In this document: positions 36,237 to 48,614 of the stretch, in pieces | Layout: each line of letters begins with the position of its first letter | How positions within the stretch are numbered: position 1 is the first letter of the stretch | Notes under the pieces: generated by a model | Databases searched by the model: none | Seen by the model: only the letters and a program-made list of their open reading frames with translations | Told to the model about the DNA's origin: nothing | Position numbers and translations under genes: made by a program | Origin: Dolomedes plantarius | Taxonomy: Eukaryota; Arthropoda; Arachnida; Araneae; Dolomedidae | DNA length: 64,000 nucleotides | Assembly (NCBI GenBank): GCA_907164885.2 | Contig: OU015495.1 | Coordinates: forward strand, 209,633,730-209,697,729 | Reading direction: 5' to 3'

Positions 36237-36773
36237 CAGGCATGTCAAACTCGCGGCTCTAAACGATTATTTGTGCTGCCCAGGCCCAACCAATATAACG
36301 GTATGTAAATATCGTGTCACCTTATGCGTCTTCCGCACAGGCGCACCATTCCCCCCCCCTCCACACACACACACACACACACACTAGCTATGACTATTTT
36401 AGCAGCCGACTATATATGCCACATCACTAGTCTGAACAATAAGTAGTCTTGTTCGAAGTGATTTGTTTGGTAGGTTTAAAGCAGGCATGAAGCTAAAGAA
36501 AGTAGCTTCATGAAAGCAGGTTATATTTCGCTTTCGGAGAACATTTATTAATTTGTGTAATTATTCAGTGTCTGGTAAGTTAATGTTCAAGCACAAAAAG
36601 TTTCAAGAAAAAAACATTATTATTATTGTTATTTTTTTTACACTAAACTTTTTGAAATAAACCCAGCGGTTCTACGTAAATTGATTTTGAAGTTTTCTCT
36701 CTTTTTTTGCGGCCCACATATATTTAAACCTCGTTTATTTGGCCCATGTTAGCCTTTGAGTTTGACACTCTTG
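36237..36773. mobile_element. hAT-type MITE with 8-bp target duplication
   Basis: The ends are caggcatgtcaaactc and, inverted, caagagtgtcaaactc. The octamer atttaagg flanks both sides (36229-36236 and 36774-36781). An (AC)n tract sits at 36361-36384. No coding sequence. The terminal sequence is a different family from the 8154 element. Confidence 0.93.
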
Positions 36774-36781
36774 ATTTAAGG

Positions 36782-38025
36782 TGTTATTCTTTAACTCATT
36801 TTCTGTAGTAAATGTCCGGAACCGTCGTTCTTTTAGTTAAACAGTTTCCTTTCCTTTAATTTTGATTGTATTATCTTGCGTAAAAGGAAGAAATCAAATA
36901 TGAATAAATAAAACAGTAATGAATAATGCACAGTACGAATAATGAATAGTACGAAGAATGAACATTAAATTCTAAATCTTATGATAAATATTAATGACAG
37001 GATGAGCTGTTTCATTTGATGTTACTATTTTTATTAATGGTACTGCATTTTTTCCTACCATCTTCAGCATAAAATTTCCTTTTACAGTCAAAGGAGAGCA
37101 GTCGGTGAAACATATATAGCACCGTTTATTCACGTTTATGTTTACTTTGGGGGCGTATTATTAGGTTACATTAGGCACTCGAAAAAAGATTCGAGATTTC
37201 TAAGGTAAGACTTTTGAACATATGCCTAAAAAATTCCTCAGTTTTCTTCACTCATTTTTTATTTCTAAACTTTCTTATTATCTTCTTTTTGAAAGTGCTA
37301 AATTATTGTTTGATCGGAAGTGTTTTGTTTCTCGAGTAGTTCCTTCAATAACTTTTACATTTTTCAAAATATCATATTACACATAGAAATGTTTTAATAT
37401 TTCAAAAAAATTTTAATTTTTCAAAATTAAGGAACTATAATTTTTATTTTGAAACTCCTGTTAGAATACATTTAAAATGATCAACTATATCTCACCTTAG
37501 TGAATACTAACTAGGTATCCTAATTTGCCCTTTTCATACGTTTATCCAATTAAAATGCCTAGATTGTTAGTGACTGCTAGTTCTCAAAATGTTTTATTCA
37601 ATTTAAATTACTCCCTATACAATCTTCGCATTTTCATTTCTACTATAAAATTTTATTATACTTTAGGAATTCTCGTCTTCCAAGTAGGCTTACCATCGTT
37701 AATAGGATGGAGCGTAAATCCCTTATTCTTTACATCTATGCCTTTCATGACCTAAAGGTGGAACTCAGGATTTGCATATTCTACTGCAGAGAGAATATTA
37801 TATTTTACGTTTCCTAGACCATTGTTTTCTTTAGGTGTAACATGGATAATATTTTGCTGTTTCTATTGATACGAAGATAATTTTTTTTATGAAGTTTTTA
37901 TGAAACAACTCCATTATCGTTTCTTTCATGAATAAAAAAAAGATGAGAATATAAACACAAATGTGTTATACTTTGAGATAATATGTATAAAAAATTATTT
38001 TATGCCTGTCAACAATTCTTCAAGT
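36782..38025. other. AT-rich stretch, nothing recognised
   Basis: No gene or repeat structure supported. Confidence 0.5.
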
Positions 38026-38830
38026 TCATAATGTTAGAAGAGGGATAAAAATGAATCGACAAATTCGTTTTACAAAACGCTGTTGGGAGCATTGTCGCGC
38101 AGTATGTGGGCGAACGTTGTCTTGCTGATAAATGGCACCTGGGCTACTTGATACCATAGGCAGTACAACTGGCATTAAAATCTCATCTGCGTAACTGCGT
38201 GCCGTCAAAGTGCGTTCAAGGACGACTACAGCTGATCGTGTGTCCCAACAAGTCACTCCCCACAGTGTCACACCTTGTGTAATCGCCGTATGCATCTCGA
38301 CAACAAATGCCGGATCGGACCGGTGGCCTGGCCGCCTCCACACGCGTATGCGGTTCTCATCAGCATTGAGATTGAACAGGAATTCATCGCTAAATATCAC
38401 ATGCCTCCAGTCGGTCACACTCCAGCTTGCCCGAGGTCGGCAAAAATGCAATCGACGCTGCCTATGATGTGGGATCAGTGGTCGGCGTTATAATGGACAT
38501 CGGCTCATACCTCCATCGGCCAGTCGTCTCCGAATGGTTTCCTTTGATACCACCGGATGTCTGGAAGGTGGTAAATGGCGTCGAACCGATTCTAGCGACG
38601 TTGTTGGCGCGGACGTGGCCGTTCTTCTGATTGTGCGATCCTCGTGCGCATTTGTGTTCCTGGAACGCCCTGACCCTCCGCGACGGTAGACTTTCATTTC
38701 CGTTATCCATTGTTGCCAACACCGAGCAACTACCATATCACTCTAAACAAGGGGGTGGCCGATACGCCTGTTCGACCAACTGTTTCTATGAGGCCTACTG
38801 TACGTCCTCTCTCAACGTCTGACAATTGTT
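38026..38830 (-). pseudogene. Tc1-like transposase relic, truncated at its C-terminus
   Basis: Starting near 38830 the minus strand reads QLSDVERGRTVGLIETVG, the N-terminal helix-turn-helix, then SKETIRRRLADGGM near 38540 in shifted frames, and ASWSVTDWRHVIFSDE from 38435 with the first catalytic Asp. The second is in GAIYQQDNVRPHTAR (about 38110). The third catalytic motif and the C-terminus are missing because homology ends near 38035. The ESRF part of the first motif is changed to EFLF. I could not find the element's terminal repeats. Confidence 0.87.
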
Positions 38831-38835
38831 CGTAC

Positions 38836-38936
38836 TGACGTCACACGCTCTCTATGACGTCACACGCATCTGAGCCAACTTCTTCTGCGCGATGCAAAAA
38901 TATCCTCGGCGCGCGTGTGACGTCATAGAGAGCGTG
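38836..38936. repeat. Perfect 24-bp palindrome containing CRE-like sites
   Basis: The sequence 38844-38867 (cacgctctctatgacgtcac plus acgc) returns as its exact reverse complement at 38913-38936, 45 bases later. TGACGTCA occurs in each arm and once more at 38836. The region is also CpG-rich. Confidence 0.9.
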
Positions 38937-39139
38937 AAGCAGCATTCTCACTTATTTCTTAATTGGAAGGGAACCGTATGACGCCATCCGTAATCTAGTT
39001 CCAACAATAGCTATGCAACAAATTCCGTTGCAGACACGAGTCATACGTTAAATGAAAGAGGTATTTTTCAAGTTTGTGTGAGCGAAAGCTTACATGCACA
39101 CTCCAACACACTCCTGGACGAGCGCCGGGAAATTCTGGT

Positions 39140-39596
39140 GAATTCCATTTCCCAGTTAGATGGAGCTCCTCCACATGTTGCAGCATTCGGACGGAAATTT
39201 CTTAACGAAACAGTTCCTCAGCGATGTGTCGGACGAGAGGGGTGAATTGTCTGTTCCCCATGGTCTCCAAACCTTACCTCCATGGATTTATATTTTTGGG
39301 GTTATGTAAAAACACGAGTGAATTCCATTCATGTCTGAATTCTGGACCATTCAAAAGAAACGATCACTGAAGCTGTTTCGTCTATCACGCCGTGTATTAT
39401 CTGCCGTGTATGAGAAGATAGTGACTATTGTCTTGACGTCTGCAGGACAACTAGGGCAGCACTCATCTAAGTCCGCTGAACAGATAAGAAACTTGGAGAT
39501 TTTCTCTTCAATTTGACGCATATTTCATCTCTCTACAATGCTTTGTTCCGAAGCTAGAACCATTTAAATCCCCACCATTATTTTGGGGACACACGG
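39140..39596 (+). pseudogene. Mariner transposase relic with 3' element end
   Basis: The plus strand encodes QLDGAPPHVAAFGRKFLNE with the second catalytic Asp, then after a stop, SPWSPNLTSMDLYFWGYVKT, in which the third catalytic Asp is Asn. The right end, ttttggggacacacgg followed by TA, looks like a mariner terminal repeat. No matching left end was found and the N-terminal half is missing, so this is a truncated, inactive copy. Confidence 0.85.
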
Positions 39597-39598
39597 TA

Positions 39599-41439
39599 TA
39601 TGCCTCGGTGGGTTGGAGTTACTATCTCTTAACTATAAACAGTATAAAGGTGGACGTAATTGCTGCCATTGAATATATGGACTTACAAGTATATTATAGA
39701 AGTTTTAATTAATTTTAAAATATAATAAATGTTTTTGTATGACTTAGTAACTAATTAACTAATTAATGTAAAGTTCTTAAATTTGTTTTAGATGTGATCA
39801 GTTACATACTCTCGATGAAATTGTGGGTTCCTTTGTCTATAATATCCATCTCAGTATACCTCGTTTCTTACCCGATTCAGCTTTTTTATTCTGGAAACCT
39901 AAAAACCACTACTGATATCCATAGAAAGATAACAGTAAAATGATTTTTTTTAACATACGCACTGAATAGTTCATTTCGCTTAAACCATATTGCATCACGG
40001 AAAACAAAAATACATGACTGCTGAAAGGGTTAGTTGACAGAAAACTACTATAAACGAATGTGTACCTCATAATTTCTAAGTGGGAAATATCAATAAATAA
40101 GAATTACTCATGCTGTTTCATGGATCATTAACGTTAATCATCGTTCAGTTACATTCACGATAACTATAAAAGCATTAGCAGATTCAGTATAAAACAGATT
40201 ATATATAAAAACTCCGCTGGAGATACAATTCTTCCATTATCGATAAGGCTCTTTCTGAGTAATCAAAATTGACAGTGTTATCTTTTTATCCTTTATATGA
40301 TATAAATTTTCAAAATTGCTGTCTCAGATTAATCTTCAGGTTGTTATGTAACTTGTCAATAAATTGCATTTTCCTGTCTTGAAAGATCCTATAGCGTTAT
40401 ATAATTGTGATAGTTATTTTATTTCTCAAGATAGTAGTCTTGGCTGAATCAGCTAAACTAGGATGGCTTTTACGTTTCTGCTTTTAAAAAGCAAAAGAAG
40501 TATGTTTGAAAGGATAGAATCCCAAAGTAATTTGATGATTTCCATTCTCGAAACGCAGATAATCTGTCCAGTTTTTTTAAAAAAATTCAGTTCAATTTCT
40601 TAATTGGGCTGTTTTGAAAATATTTTTTCAACTATCAGAGCTTAGGTTAATGATGGCATTTCAGTTTTCTATATTCCTTGAACTCGAAAAGTTATTTCAT
40701 ACTAGTTTTTGCTTTATAATTTTATTCATTTTTTTATATTTCGTTCATTCCCTAAGCTGTTTCCTTTCCTTGATTCTCCATGTTTCTTTTCCCCCATCAT
40801 CTACGTTCTTTTTCTGTTTCTTCGCTTGGAAATTCTTAGCCTTCAGATTTATTCTGTTAGGTGAATGGCAACATTTCTTTGTTTGCTCTTTTCTGTCACT
40901 ATTACTTACAATTTACTTTTCAGCTGTTGAAGAAGTCCGGTATTCTCTTTTAAGTTTATCTGTTTTAGAGTGAATCTACAAAGTGTTTTTTTAACCCTAT
41001 CTATATTCACAAGTTTTTGTGGTATACTTTACAACCGAAGATACTGAAGGTTGAACCTAACTAACGAATATATAATCCTGTAAAAAGAAATACTGAAATT
41101 AATTATCTTTCTTTTTTCTCTAGTTATTATGCTTCCCGATAGCTTAACTCATAATTCAGTAAACGTCATACTGTTTCCGTATTAATAGATTTAATCGCCA
41201 ATATCTGAACCTGAATTCTAAGAATCTACTTTGTCCAAAAGGTTGTAGATATTAAAAGGTAATAGTTATTTTTCACATTTTGTCTTTATTTACTCTCCAC
41301 GTTTTCTGCAAATCGAAAGAGAGGTAATGAACCTATAGACAATGCTATGATGTGTCTAGTCAGTTTCAGTGTGTATTAATGATTTAGATTAACGATTTTC
41401 ATTTAAGAATAAGGAAATTTTCATAATACAACTCAGCAA
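39599..41439. other. AT-rich stretch, nothing recognised
   Basis: A 119-codon open frame at 40614-40973 is T-rich and hydrophobic with no recognisable domain, and I do not call it a gene. Confidence 0.5.
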
Positions 41440-43584
41440 GAAGGATTAGCTCTCAAACAAGAGGTTCGAGGTCCTCTTAGTATATCGCAGTTGGGGTTCT
41501 CGCAAATAGAACAGATGCAAGATAGGTGGAAAGTAATGTGAGAAGAGTATATGAGAAACAGGCAGTGAATGGTGACCAGCTGGATTTAATGAAATGGTCA
41601 GGTGAAAATGGAGACGAGGATGTGCGAAGTGGAAATGAAAATAGAAGATAAGGGATTTATGATAGTGACCTCGTTAGGAGAACAGCAGGATGTCGAAGAG
41701 GAGCGTCAGAGTTTGGGGAACCCCAGAAGAGAGGGCGTCAGAAACAGGGACGGGCGCCCCCTTCAATTTAGATTGGAAGAAGAAAAAATATAGAATATAT
41801 GTGTATAATAAAGGTCCAAATTGGCCCATTGGTTAGAAGTTGGCCACCAATGGAAGCCCAGAGTGAAGGAGTTGAAGTCAAGTTCAGGGAGAGAGAAAGT
41901 TTTTTTAGCAGATTGAGTTTAGAAATCGAGAGATGTAGGCAGAATCAAGAGCTGAATAGGCCGCAGTTGACTGAGCATTGTGAGCAGAGAACCCAATCGT
42001 TAGTAATGAAGAAAGTTAGAGCTACCGTAATCACGTATAATTTGAGTCTGAGTAAGCGATAGAGACTGAGTTCGCAAGTAGCAGAAAGATTTGATGGGCA
42101 TTCGCTAATGAAGAAGGTTAGAGCTGCAATTATCACGTATACTTTGCGTCTGATTAAGCAATAGAGATTGAGCTCACAAGTAGCAGCCATCTTTGATGTA
42201 CAGTCACTAATGAAGACGGTTAGAGCTGCAGTTATCACGTATAATTTGAGTCTGCTTAAGTGACAGAGACTGAGTTAGCAAATAGCAAACGATTTGATGG
42301 ACAGCACCTCATAAAAGGTAGATGTCGTAGTGAGACACTACACGTTCTCAGAAAAGAGGGAAAGGAAGATCGCAGGTGCAGAAAACGACATTAAGAGACA
42401 GTAGAGAATTGTAACTTGAGGAAAACAGGCAACGAAATGCCTTGTCCAGGTGGATTTAATGGTCTGCGTAGGCGAAAGGGGAAGACGAGTGATGACAAGT
42501 TGGGAGTTAAAAACAAAAAAAGGGTCACCAGCTGTGGATAACGAACTGGGGAAAGTGAAGATTGAATGCGAAGAGGGGGCTAAGTTGATATAAGAAAGGG
42601 ATTTAGGAAGTTTTACGACCTTGACTTCATTAGAAGCACGGCAGGAGGTCGAAAGAAGCGTGAGAATGTGGATGTGTGAAAAAGCCCCAGAAAGCCCTAA
42701 AAGGGTGCACGGGCCAAAGCCCCCTTCAATTTATATTGGAGTAAAAATAGTAGTATTAAAATGTGGGGGCAGCCAATATTAGAGACCTAGTTTAACTCAT
42801 TGGTCAGGGAATAGCTACCAATAGAGGCCTGAATAAGAAATCATCAAAGTTTAGCTCGGTATGAAAAGAGGTAGAAAAAAGTCAGATTATTTTCAGAACT
42901 CGAAAAAGACGCAGGCAACAGATTGTTTTGAGAACTCGAAAAGCGCAGGCAGCATTAAGACCAGCTGAAAGGGCCGTAGTGATTGCGCCCGGCGGAGATT
43001 AAGGCCCAGAGCTAGTCAGGGAAATAGAGATGCCGAGTTGCCGACGGACGCACCATAGTAAAGACAGGCCGTCGTAAACACCGTATATCTACGAGATAGA
43101 TAGTGGGAGCTCGATATATGAGTGGAGGAGCAGATGCGATCCTCCCTGTTCCAGTGAATGATGCAAGCCAGCCATTGGAAATGTCATTGAATTTATAATG
43201 GAGGAGTAGTTGCAGGCCCCGTGTAACAAAAGTGTATAACCGAAAGCTTCCCGTTCCGACAACAGGAGAGGAAATGACCAAGCGAAGTCTGACCAACACC
43301 CAACCGTAACGAGTTTGGATCAACGGGTAGCGTCCCCTGAGCTACGCCGCAGTTGCAATTAGAGGGTCCCGCTACGCATTACCTTTGATGTCTGATAAGC
43401 TGACTCAACCAATGAGAACGAGGCACCGAGCCATTGTGTGAATCCCAGACGGAGAACATCCATTGTTAAAAGGGAGCGGAGTCTATTGTTGTGACGGCGA
43501 ATCTTCAAAACAAGATAAGGGAGTTTTGGTTTGCTTTTCTGCCAATGCCCAGTGAGTAATAGGGAAAGAGTTAGTTAAGTGGGA
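41440..43584. other. Unclassified, less AT-rich, internally duplicated block
   Basis: Composition shifts to purine-rich with much higher G content. Bases about 41570-41900 are repeated imperfectly at about 42445-42860: shared landmarks are aagggattta, gcaggaggtcgaaag/gcaggatgtcgaagag, cgcccccttcaattta/agcccccttcaattta and cattggt..agaccaat-type sequence. A 102-bp tandem array lies between them. All long frames are interrupted. It may be the leader or LTR of an unrecognised retroelement, or noncoding repeat. Confidence 0.45.
42004..42309. repeat. 102-bp tandem repeat, three copies
   Basis: Copies begin taatgaagaaagttagagct at 42004, taatgaagaaggttagagct at 42106 and taatgaagacggttagagct at 42208. 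The period, 102, is a multiple of three, so one minus-strand frame repeats a roughly 34-residue pattern (ALTFFIS..., ATCEL.LY.L.R.K). Whether it is ever translated is unknown. Confidence 0.88.
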
Positions 43585-43675
43585 TTAGTAATGTTGATTG
43601 ATGATAGTAACTAGATATATATCACAGGGTAGCGTTAATTGAAATGTTAATTTGCATGAAATCTTAATCAATATG

Positions 43676-43677
<2 letters not shown>

Positions 43678-43753
<76 letters not shown>

Positions 43754-43754
43754 A
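43678..43754. repeat. (TA)n(TG)n microsatellite
   Basis: About 52 bp of TA repeats followed by about 24 bp of TG repeats. Confidence 0.97.
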
Positions 43755-43854
43755 TTGTGTAATGTTTAATAAATTTATTTGTTATGGTACATGTGAGTAA
43801 TCACTATCTGTTGTTCCAAGTACTACCACGAATTATGAACCACTATAACTTACG

Positions 43855-44372
43855 GTTACAGTAGATCCGCGATGCCGATGCGGAGTATGAAGGAGAGAGA
43901 AAAGTCAAGCCGATAGTTCATCCAAAGTGTGTCCCATCCGCGAGCCAATTCACCACACGCACCGACTCCCGCCCCGCCGTACCATAGAGAATATGCAAGC
44001 CGCCCGCCAAACAGATCCGAGGGATTACGTCCGCAATAACCCTTGAAAGGAATCCAGTTTATCAAGAAGTGAAGCTTGACCATGCCGAACCCCCCCCCCT
44101 TTTCGATCGCGTGTCGCCAGCGAAGAGAGCATACCCCGGTAACAAGTTTGACGAATAGGAGAGAGGCACGATCCAGGCAGCTCAGCTTTTGTCCTCAACA
44201 GAGAACCCCCTGTAGTAAGGAGAGCGCCTGCACAGATGTTCGAGAGAAAAATTGCCCCAGGTATGGGATTTTTATGTACCTTGTAATTCCATGTCATTTG
44301 CTCACTGGATAATGCTAATTTAGGTGATCGCAAAGAATAATGATATAGGAAATTATAGTTAATATTAACATA
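43855..44372. other. GC-richer unclassified segment
   Basis: The block 43860-44320 resembles the composition of 42900-43500, with interrupted frames and a C run at 44091. The AT-rich sequence on its left (about 43600-43850) and on its right (44330-44372 continuing after the Tc1 element at 45643-45870) are related: both have agatatatatcac, then atgagtaatcact. The unit seems to have been duplicated before the Tc1 insertion. Confidence 0.45.
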
Positions 44373-45642
44373 CAGGTGGATATCAAAATAATGGAAACAC
44401 CTATCAATAATAGTGGTGTTTATGAATGTACTTCGTATTCCTTAAAAAACAAGTCTGGCCACTCGTATTTTTTTTATATAATATAGTGTATGCAATATTC
44501 TACTGTCAGGTAGCAGTAATGAAGCTAAGGGCATCGTGCTTTTGGGGGGAGCAGCGTAAAATGTCAAACCCTGCAGACCTTGGAAAAAGGGTAAATTGTT
44601 GGAGCGCTTGTAAACTGGAGTATCTGTTACTGCAACCCCCAGGCTAATGGGTGTTTTTCGAGCTATGGTATCGAAAGTCATGATAGCATACAGAGTTTAC
44701 GGAAAAACATCCTTTGCCAAACAGAATAGTGGACGAAAGGGAGAGCCGAGTGAAAGAGACGGACGAGGTATTGAAGCGGATTGTGACATGAGGAACGAAA
44801 ACAACTGCAACCAAAATGACCGAAGAGCTCAATAGGCATCTGCATGTTCCGGTATCAACCATTAGAGGTAGAAGAGAACTTCACAAACAAAGCATTTACG
44901 GAAGAGTGGTTATTCCCAGGCCACTTGTAATAGAAGCCAATACAAAATATCGTCCACAATGGTGCCACGAGCGAAAATCCTGGTCGAGTAATATATCGAA
45001 AAACGGAATTTGGTCCGACGAATCATTGTTCACATTGTTCTTCGCTACAGAGCGTGCGTATGTCAGGAGAACACCTACGCAAGCGTAAAATTCTGGCTGT
45101 CTCATCTCAACTGCCAATAGTGGAGGCAAATCTATCAGGGTGTGGGATGGCATCTCATGGTTTTCTTAAGGCCCTATTGTAACCATCAAAGGGAGATTGA
45201 ATGGGAAGGACTATGTCGAAATTTTAGCTCACTAGTACATCCTATGGTGAAACATTGTTACTTGCAGAGATGGGGTTCTCTGGTATGATAATCCCCCTAT
45301 ACGTACAGCTAAATCTCTCTAGTATTGGTTTGAAGAGCATGAGAAAGAAGTCAAATATCGTATCTTGTCCTGCACAACCCCCCCGACTATAAATAATTCA
45401 ACCACTATGATCTGTATAAGAGGATAGATAAAGGCATCGATATCCACCACAACATCTTTACAGGAACTTTCATGATTTTTCCCTGAAGAATGGTAATATA
45501 TATTCTTAACCACTATTTTTGACTTGAGTAATCCAATTCCAAGGTGAATGATGTGGTATTCATGGCAAAGGGCATCCTACCCAGTATAAATGAAGGTTTT
45601 CATGATGTTCCTTAGTGTTTCCATTATTTTGGTAACCACCTG
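44373..45642 (+). mobile_element. Tc1-like element with complete ends
   Basis: Inverted ends read caggtggatatcaaaataat and, inverted, caggtggttaccaaaataat; both continue ggaaacac. TA flanks both. The length of 1270 bp is normal. The transposase is plus-strand and heavily decayed. Confidence 0.92.
44816..45088 (+). pseudogene. Tc1-like transposase fragment
   Basis: The frame reads TEELNRHLHVPVSTIRGRRE, part of the paired helix-turn-helix domain, then QWCHERKSWSSN and IWSDESLFTLF with the first catalytic Asp. It stops at about 45088, and the remaining catalytic region up to 45500 is scattered in several frames (near 45310 KSL.YWFEEHEKE). Upstream, 44640-44815 contains the decayed beginning, so the natural start is not preserved. 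Confidence 0.85.
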
Positions 45643-45931
45643 TATATTGCCATAGATATATATCACGTAGAATTGTTGAGTATTAAATTAGCATATTTTG
45701 TATTATTAATCACCTGATATCTCATGAAGTGTATAAGTATATGTATATATATTGTTTTTATGTTTCATAAACTGATTTGTGTATGTACATATGAGTAATC
45801 ACTCTTAGTCATATAAAGAAAGTGCTAACCACAAATAATAACCAACGGTCATATAGTACATGAATCAGAAGCAGGTAGAGCTTTATATTTTGTAATATTA
45901 CTTGAAGAGAAAAGTTAAAAGACTGTTTTAA

Positions 45932-48610
45932 CACTAGAACCGCGGGACTTTCGATATACCTAGAACCGCGGAGCGGGTCATTTTGACCCTAGATTGTAAA
46001 CTTATAAAATATGCACAAGAGCTTAATTTATTTAACTAAAACATTTTATTTTTTAAATTATAATCAATATTTCTCAGAATTTACATTAAATAATTTATAT
46101 AAATCAAGAGAAATTAACTTAATTTTTACAAAATCGCATTATTTAAAATTTTATGTCCTTGAGTATAATAACATGTCTCTTTAACAAAATATAACATAAA
46201 TTTCTTAATTTCAATGGAAAAACAGAGTATCGCTTTTCAATATGTTTAGAAAAATTTTTAAAAAATTAAAAATTAAAATTTTTTTCAGTTACTAAAAATT
46301 TTATCAGTACTTAGTTTTACAGATTTTAAAATCCAATTTACTGTATGCATTTTGTACAAAACTGAGTAATAAGTTTGGTACATTTTCCACAGATGGGTGC
46401 TTTACATTTTGAACAGATATCTAGAGTTTTATTTTCACATTTCGAAATATGGAATGGGACTCGTTTACGCTTAATTTGTGGTTGTCCATCGTTTTCATTG
46501 GTTGCTTCACATGCTCTTTGTGCCGCCTTTTTATGTCGGAAGAGAACAAACTTTTCTCGCAATTCTCCAACCATGTCTTGAATGAATTTCCGTGTACTAA
46601 TAGATTTTCCAGTTACAGCTTTATATAAAACCCAGGCATTGATTGTAACAGGTCCAAAATATTACAAAAAAACCTGCCCCGGCCACCTACATGAAGCAGA
46701 CTTGACTGTATATTTCCTTGCCATTTGTTCAATCACGTCCACACCGTATTTAGTTGCGTTGTAGAAAGCGATTATATCAGGTAGTTTTTTTTTTTAGGTT
46801 ATCTGCAATTTCTACGTTTGGATGGAGACTACTTAGCAACAAAACGTTTTTATCTTTTTTACCTCGATAAACAGTTAGACTCATGTCTTTATGAGTTAGT
46901 ACCATAGTTGAATACAATGTGGATTTTAACATTTTTACAGAGACTATTATTTCTCTTCTTGAGCATTTTACAGTTCCTACAAAGCTGGTGTTTTTGGATT
47001 TCAATGCCTCTGCAAGCTTCAGTGTTGTGAAAAAGTTGTTCGTAGTGACATTTCTACCTTTGTTCTCATATGGACTTCACAGCAATACATGTTCAGATAT
47101 AGAAACATAGGATGGACTTAGGTTATATTTTCCAAGATACGGGAATCCATTTATCAGATATTTTGAGTCAACGTCTGCAGTCAACCAGAACTTGATTCCA
47201 CACTTATCTGGTTTATTTGGCATGTATTGGATAAACCTACACCTAGCTTTTGTAGGAAATAACTATTCATCTGCAGTTATATTAGGACCTGGTGTATAGT
47301 TAGTCTTGCAATTTTCCATGAAACGATTCCAGATATCCGAAATAAGGGCAAATTTGTCTGTCTCTAGACGCTTTGATCTTGTTGATTTTACGTCGAAGCG
47401 TAAAAATCCCATTATTTCATGAAATTGGTCTCTTGACATTGTATTTAGGAAAAATGGTGGTCCTCAGTCTTTTGACCACAAGCTATCCAGTTCAAGTCAT
47501 TTTGCATAATATATACCATGTGCATACAAAATTTATATTAAAGCATCTATTTCTTCTAATGTTATATTCCCTTCTCCTTCACGAATCTGCCGGTGAGCAT
47601 CATCTTCAGTACATTTCTTTATGTGTTTCAATATCCATTCATCTATAAAAAGTCTCCAAGCACTTGAAGGACTGTTGTCGATAACATTGCTTTTAGCATG
47701 TGGCGTTGGGTCCCCCAACTTCTTTCAAAATATTACACTTTGATTTTCTTCCACTATCGTTTGTTCCTAATTGAGCGACATTCCAAATTATCCCATCTTT
47801 GTCATCTTCATTATTTCCAACTTTGAATGTTATTGTCGATTTGTCTATTGAATTTCTTTGCATGTGTGTATATTTTCTTGGAATGTTTGATTTTTATTTT
47901 TATCACATAAATTATCGTCAGTATTGCGATAAGAAGGACCAGCGATTGTTAGAGCATTGCCAGAGTCATCTTCACTTTCATTTTCTTCATCCGAATCCAA
48001 ATTGCCTTCATTAGTAGGCAGGTATTCATCCTCACTACTCAAAATCGAATTTTGAGAAACCTTTTTTCGAACCTTCTCAATCGTTTTCAGATAATTGTTT
48101 AAATATTCTAAAGCTTCCTGAACAGCAAGATTACGACGTCGTGACATAGTTTTTATACATATACTAATTACAGAATAAAAACAACTTCAAAAAGTCTAAA
48201 TATTCGCAGTAATGTTTTACTGCATTCGAACGTAGTTCGTGCTTCAAACATAATATAATGACCTTGACTGAAAAACCTTCACTATTCCCCCTTCTGGTAC
48301 AGTCCATTTAAGGAAATTCTAGGGTGGAGTAGAAGTATTTTACAGTTACAGTTCGAGAAAATGCACCTGTTTTTCGTTATTTGTGTATTAACATTTCTTA
48401 CGGGTCAAATTGACCCTCTCCGCGGTTCTAGGTATAAGTGTTAATAATCGGAAAATTATTTATGTTACGAATTTTTAAATTTGGTAAATTGTTGTTCACC
48501 TTAAAATATTAAAAGTCATAAAAGGAATATTTTTTTCAATCGATACTTTTCGCGTGGTGATAAATTAAACATCGTTTTGGGTCAAATTGACCCGCTCTGC
48601 GGTTCTAGTG
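45932..48610 (-). mobile_element. piggyBac element with complete ends
   Basis: TTAA flanks at 45928-45931 and 48611-48614. The terminal repeats are cactagaaccgc at both ends. Internal repeats cctagaaccgcgg and gggtcannnttgaccc recur in the subterminal regions (45959, 45976, 48403, 48580). The 2679-bp length is normal for an autonomous piggyBac. The minus-strand transposase covers nearly the whole interior but is frameshifted. Confidence 0.95.
46338..48147 (-). pseudogene. piggyBac transposase, near full length but frameshifted
   Basis: The frame begins at 48147 with MSRRRNLAVQEAL and an acidic N-terminal region (SSEDEYL..DSDEENESEDD). Frame changes occur at about 47850 and at a G run near 47713, then DPTPHAKSNVIDNS continues, and a stop follows at 47533. 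Around 47004-46777 are SVKMLKSTLYSTMV and GKKDKNVLLLSSLHPNVEIA. The last part, 46574-46338, ends in the Cys-rich domain (CSKCKAPICGKCTKLITQFC). The catalytic core between 47530 and 47010 is present only in pieces. It is the better preserved of the two piggyBac copies. Confidence 0.92.
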
Positions 48611-48614
48611 TTAA

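Noticed and set aside
37130..37210. Exon ending at ggtaagac
   Set aside because: A splice-donor-like sequence occurs, but the preceding frame is not convincing and there is no acceptor context.
40614..40973. 119-codon hydrophobic open frame resembling a membrane protein
   Set aside because: The hydrophobicity comes from T-rich DNA. It has no recognisable domain, no signal of codon bias and no neighbouring gene structure.
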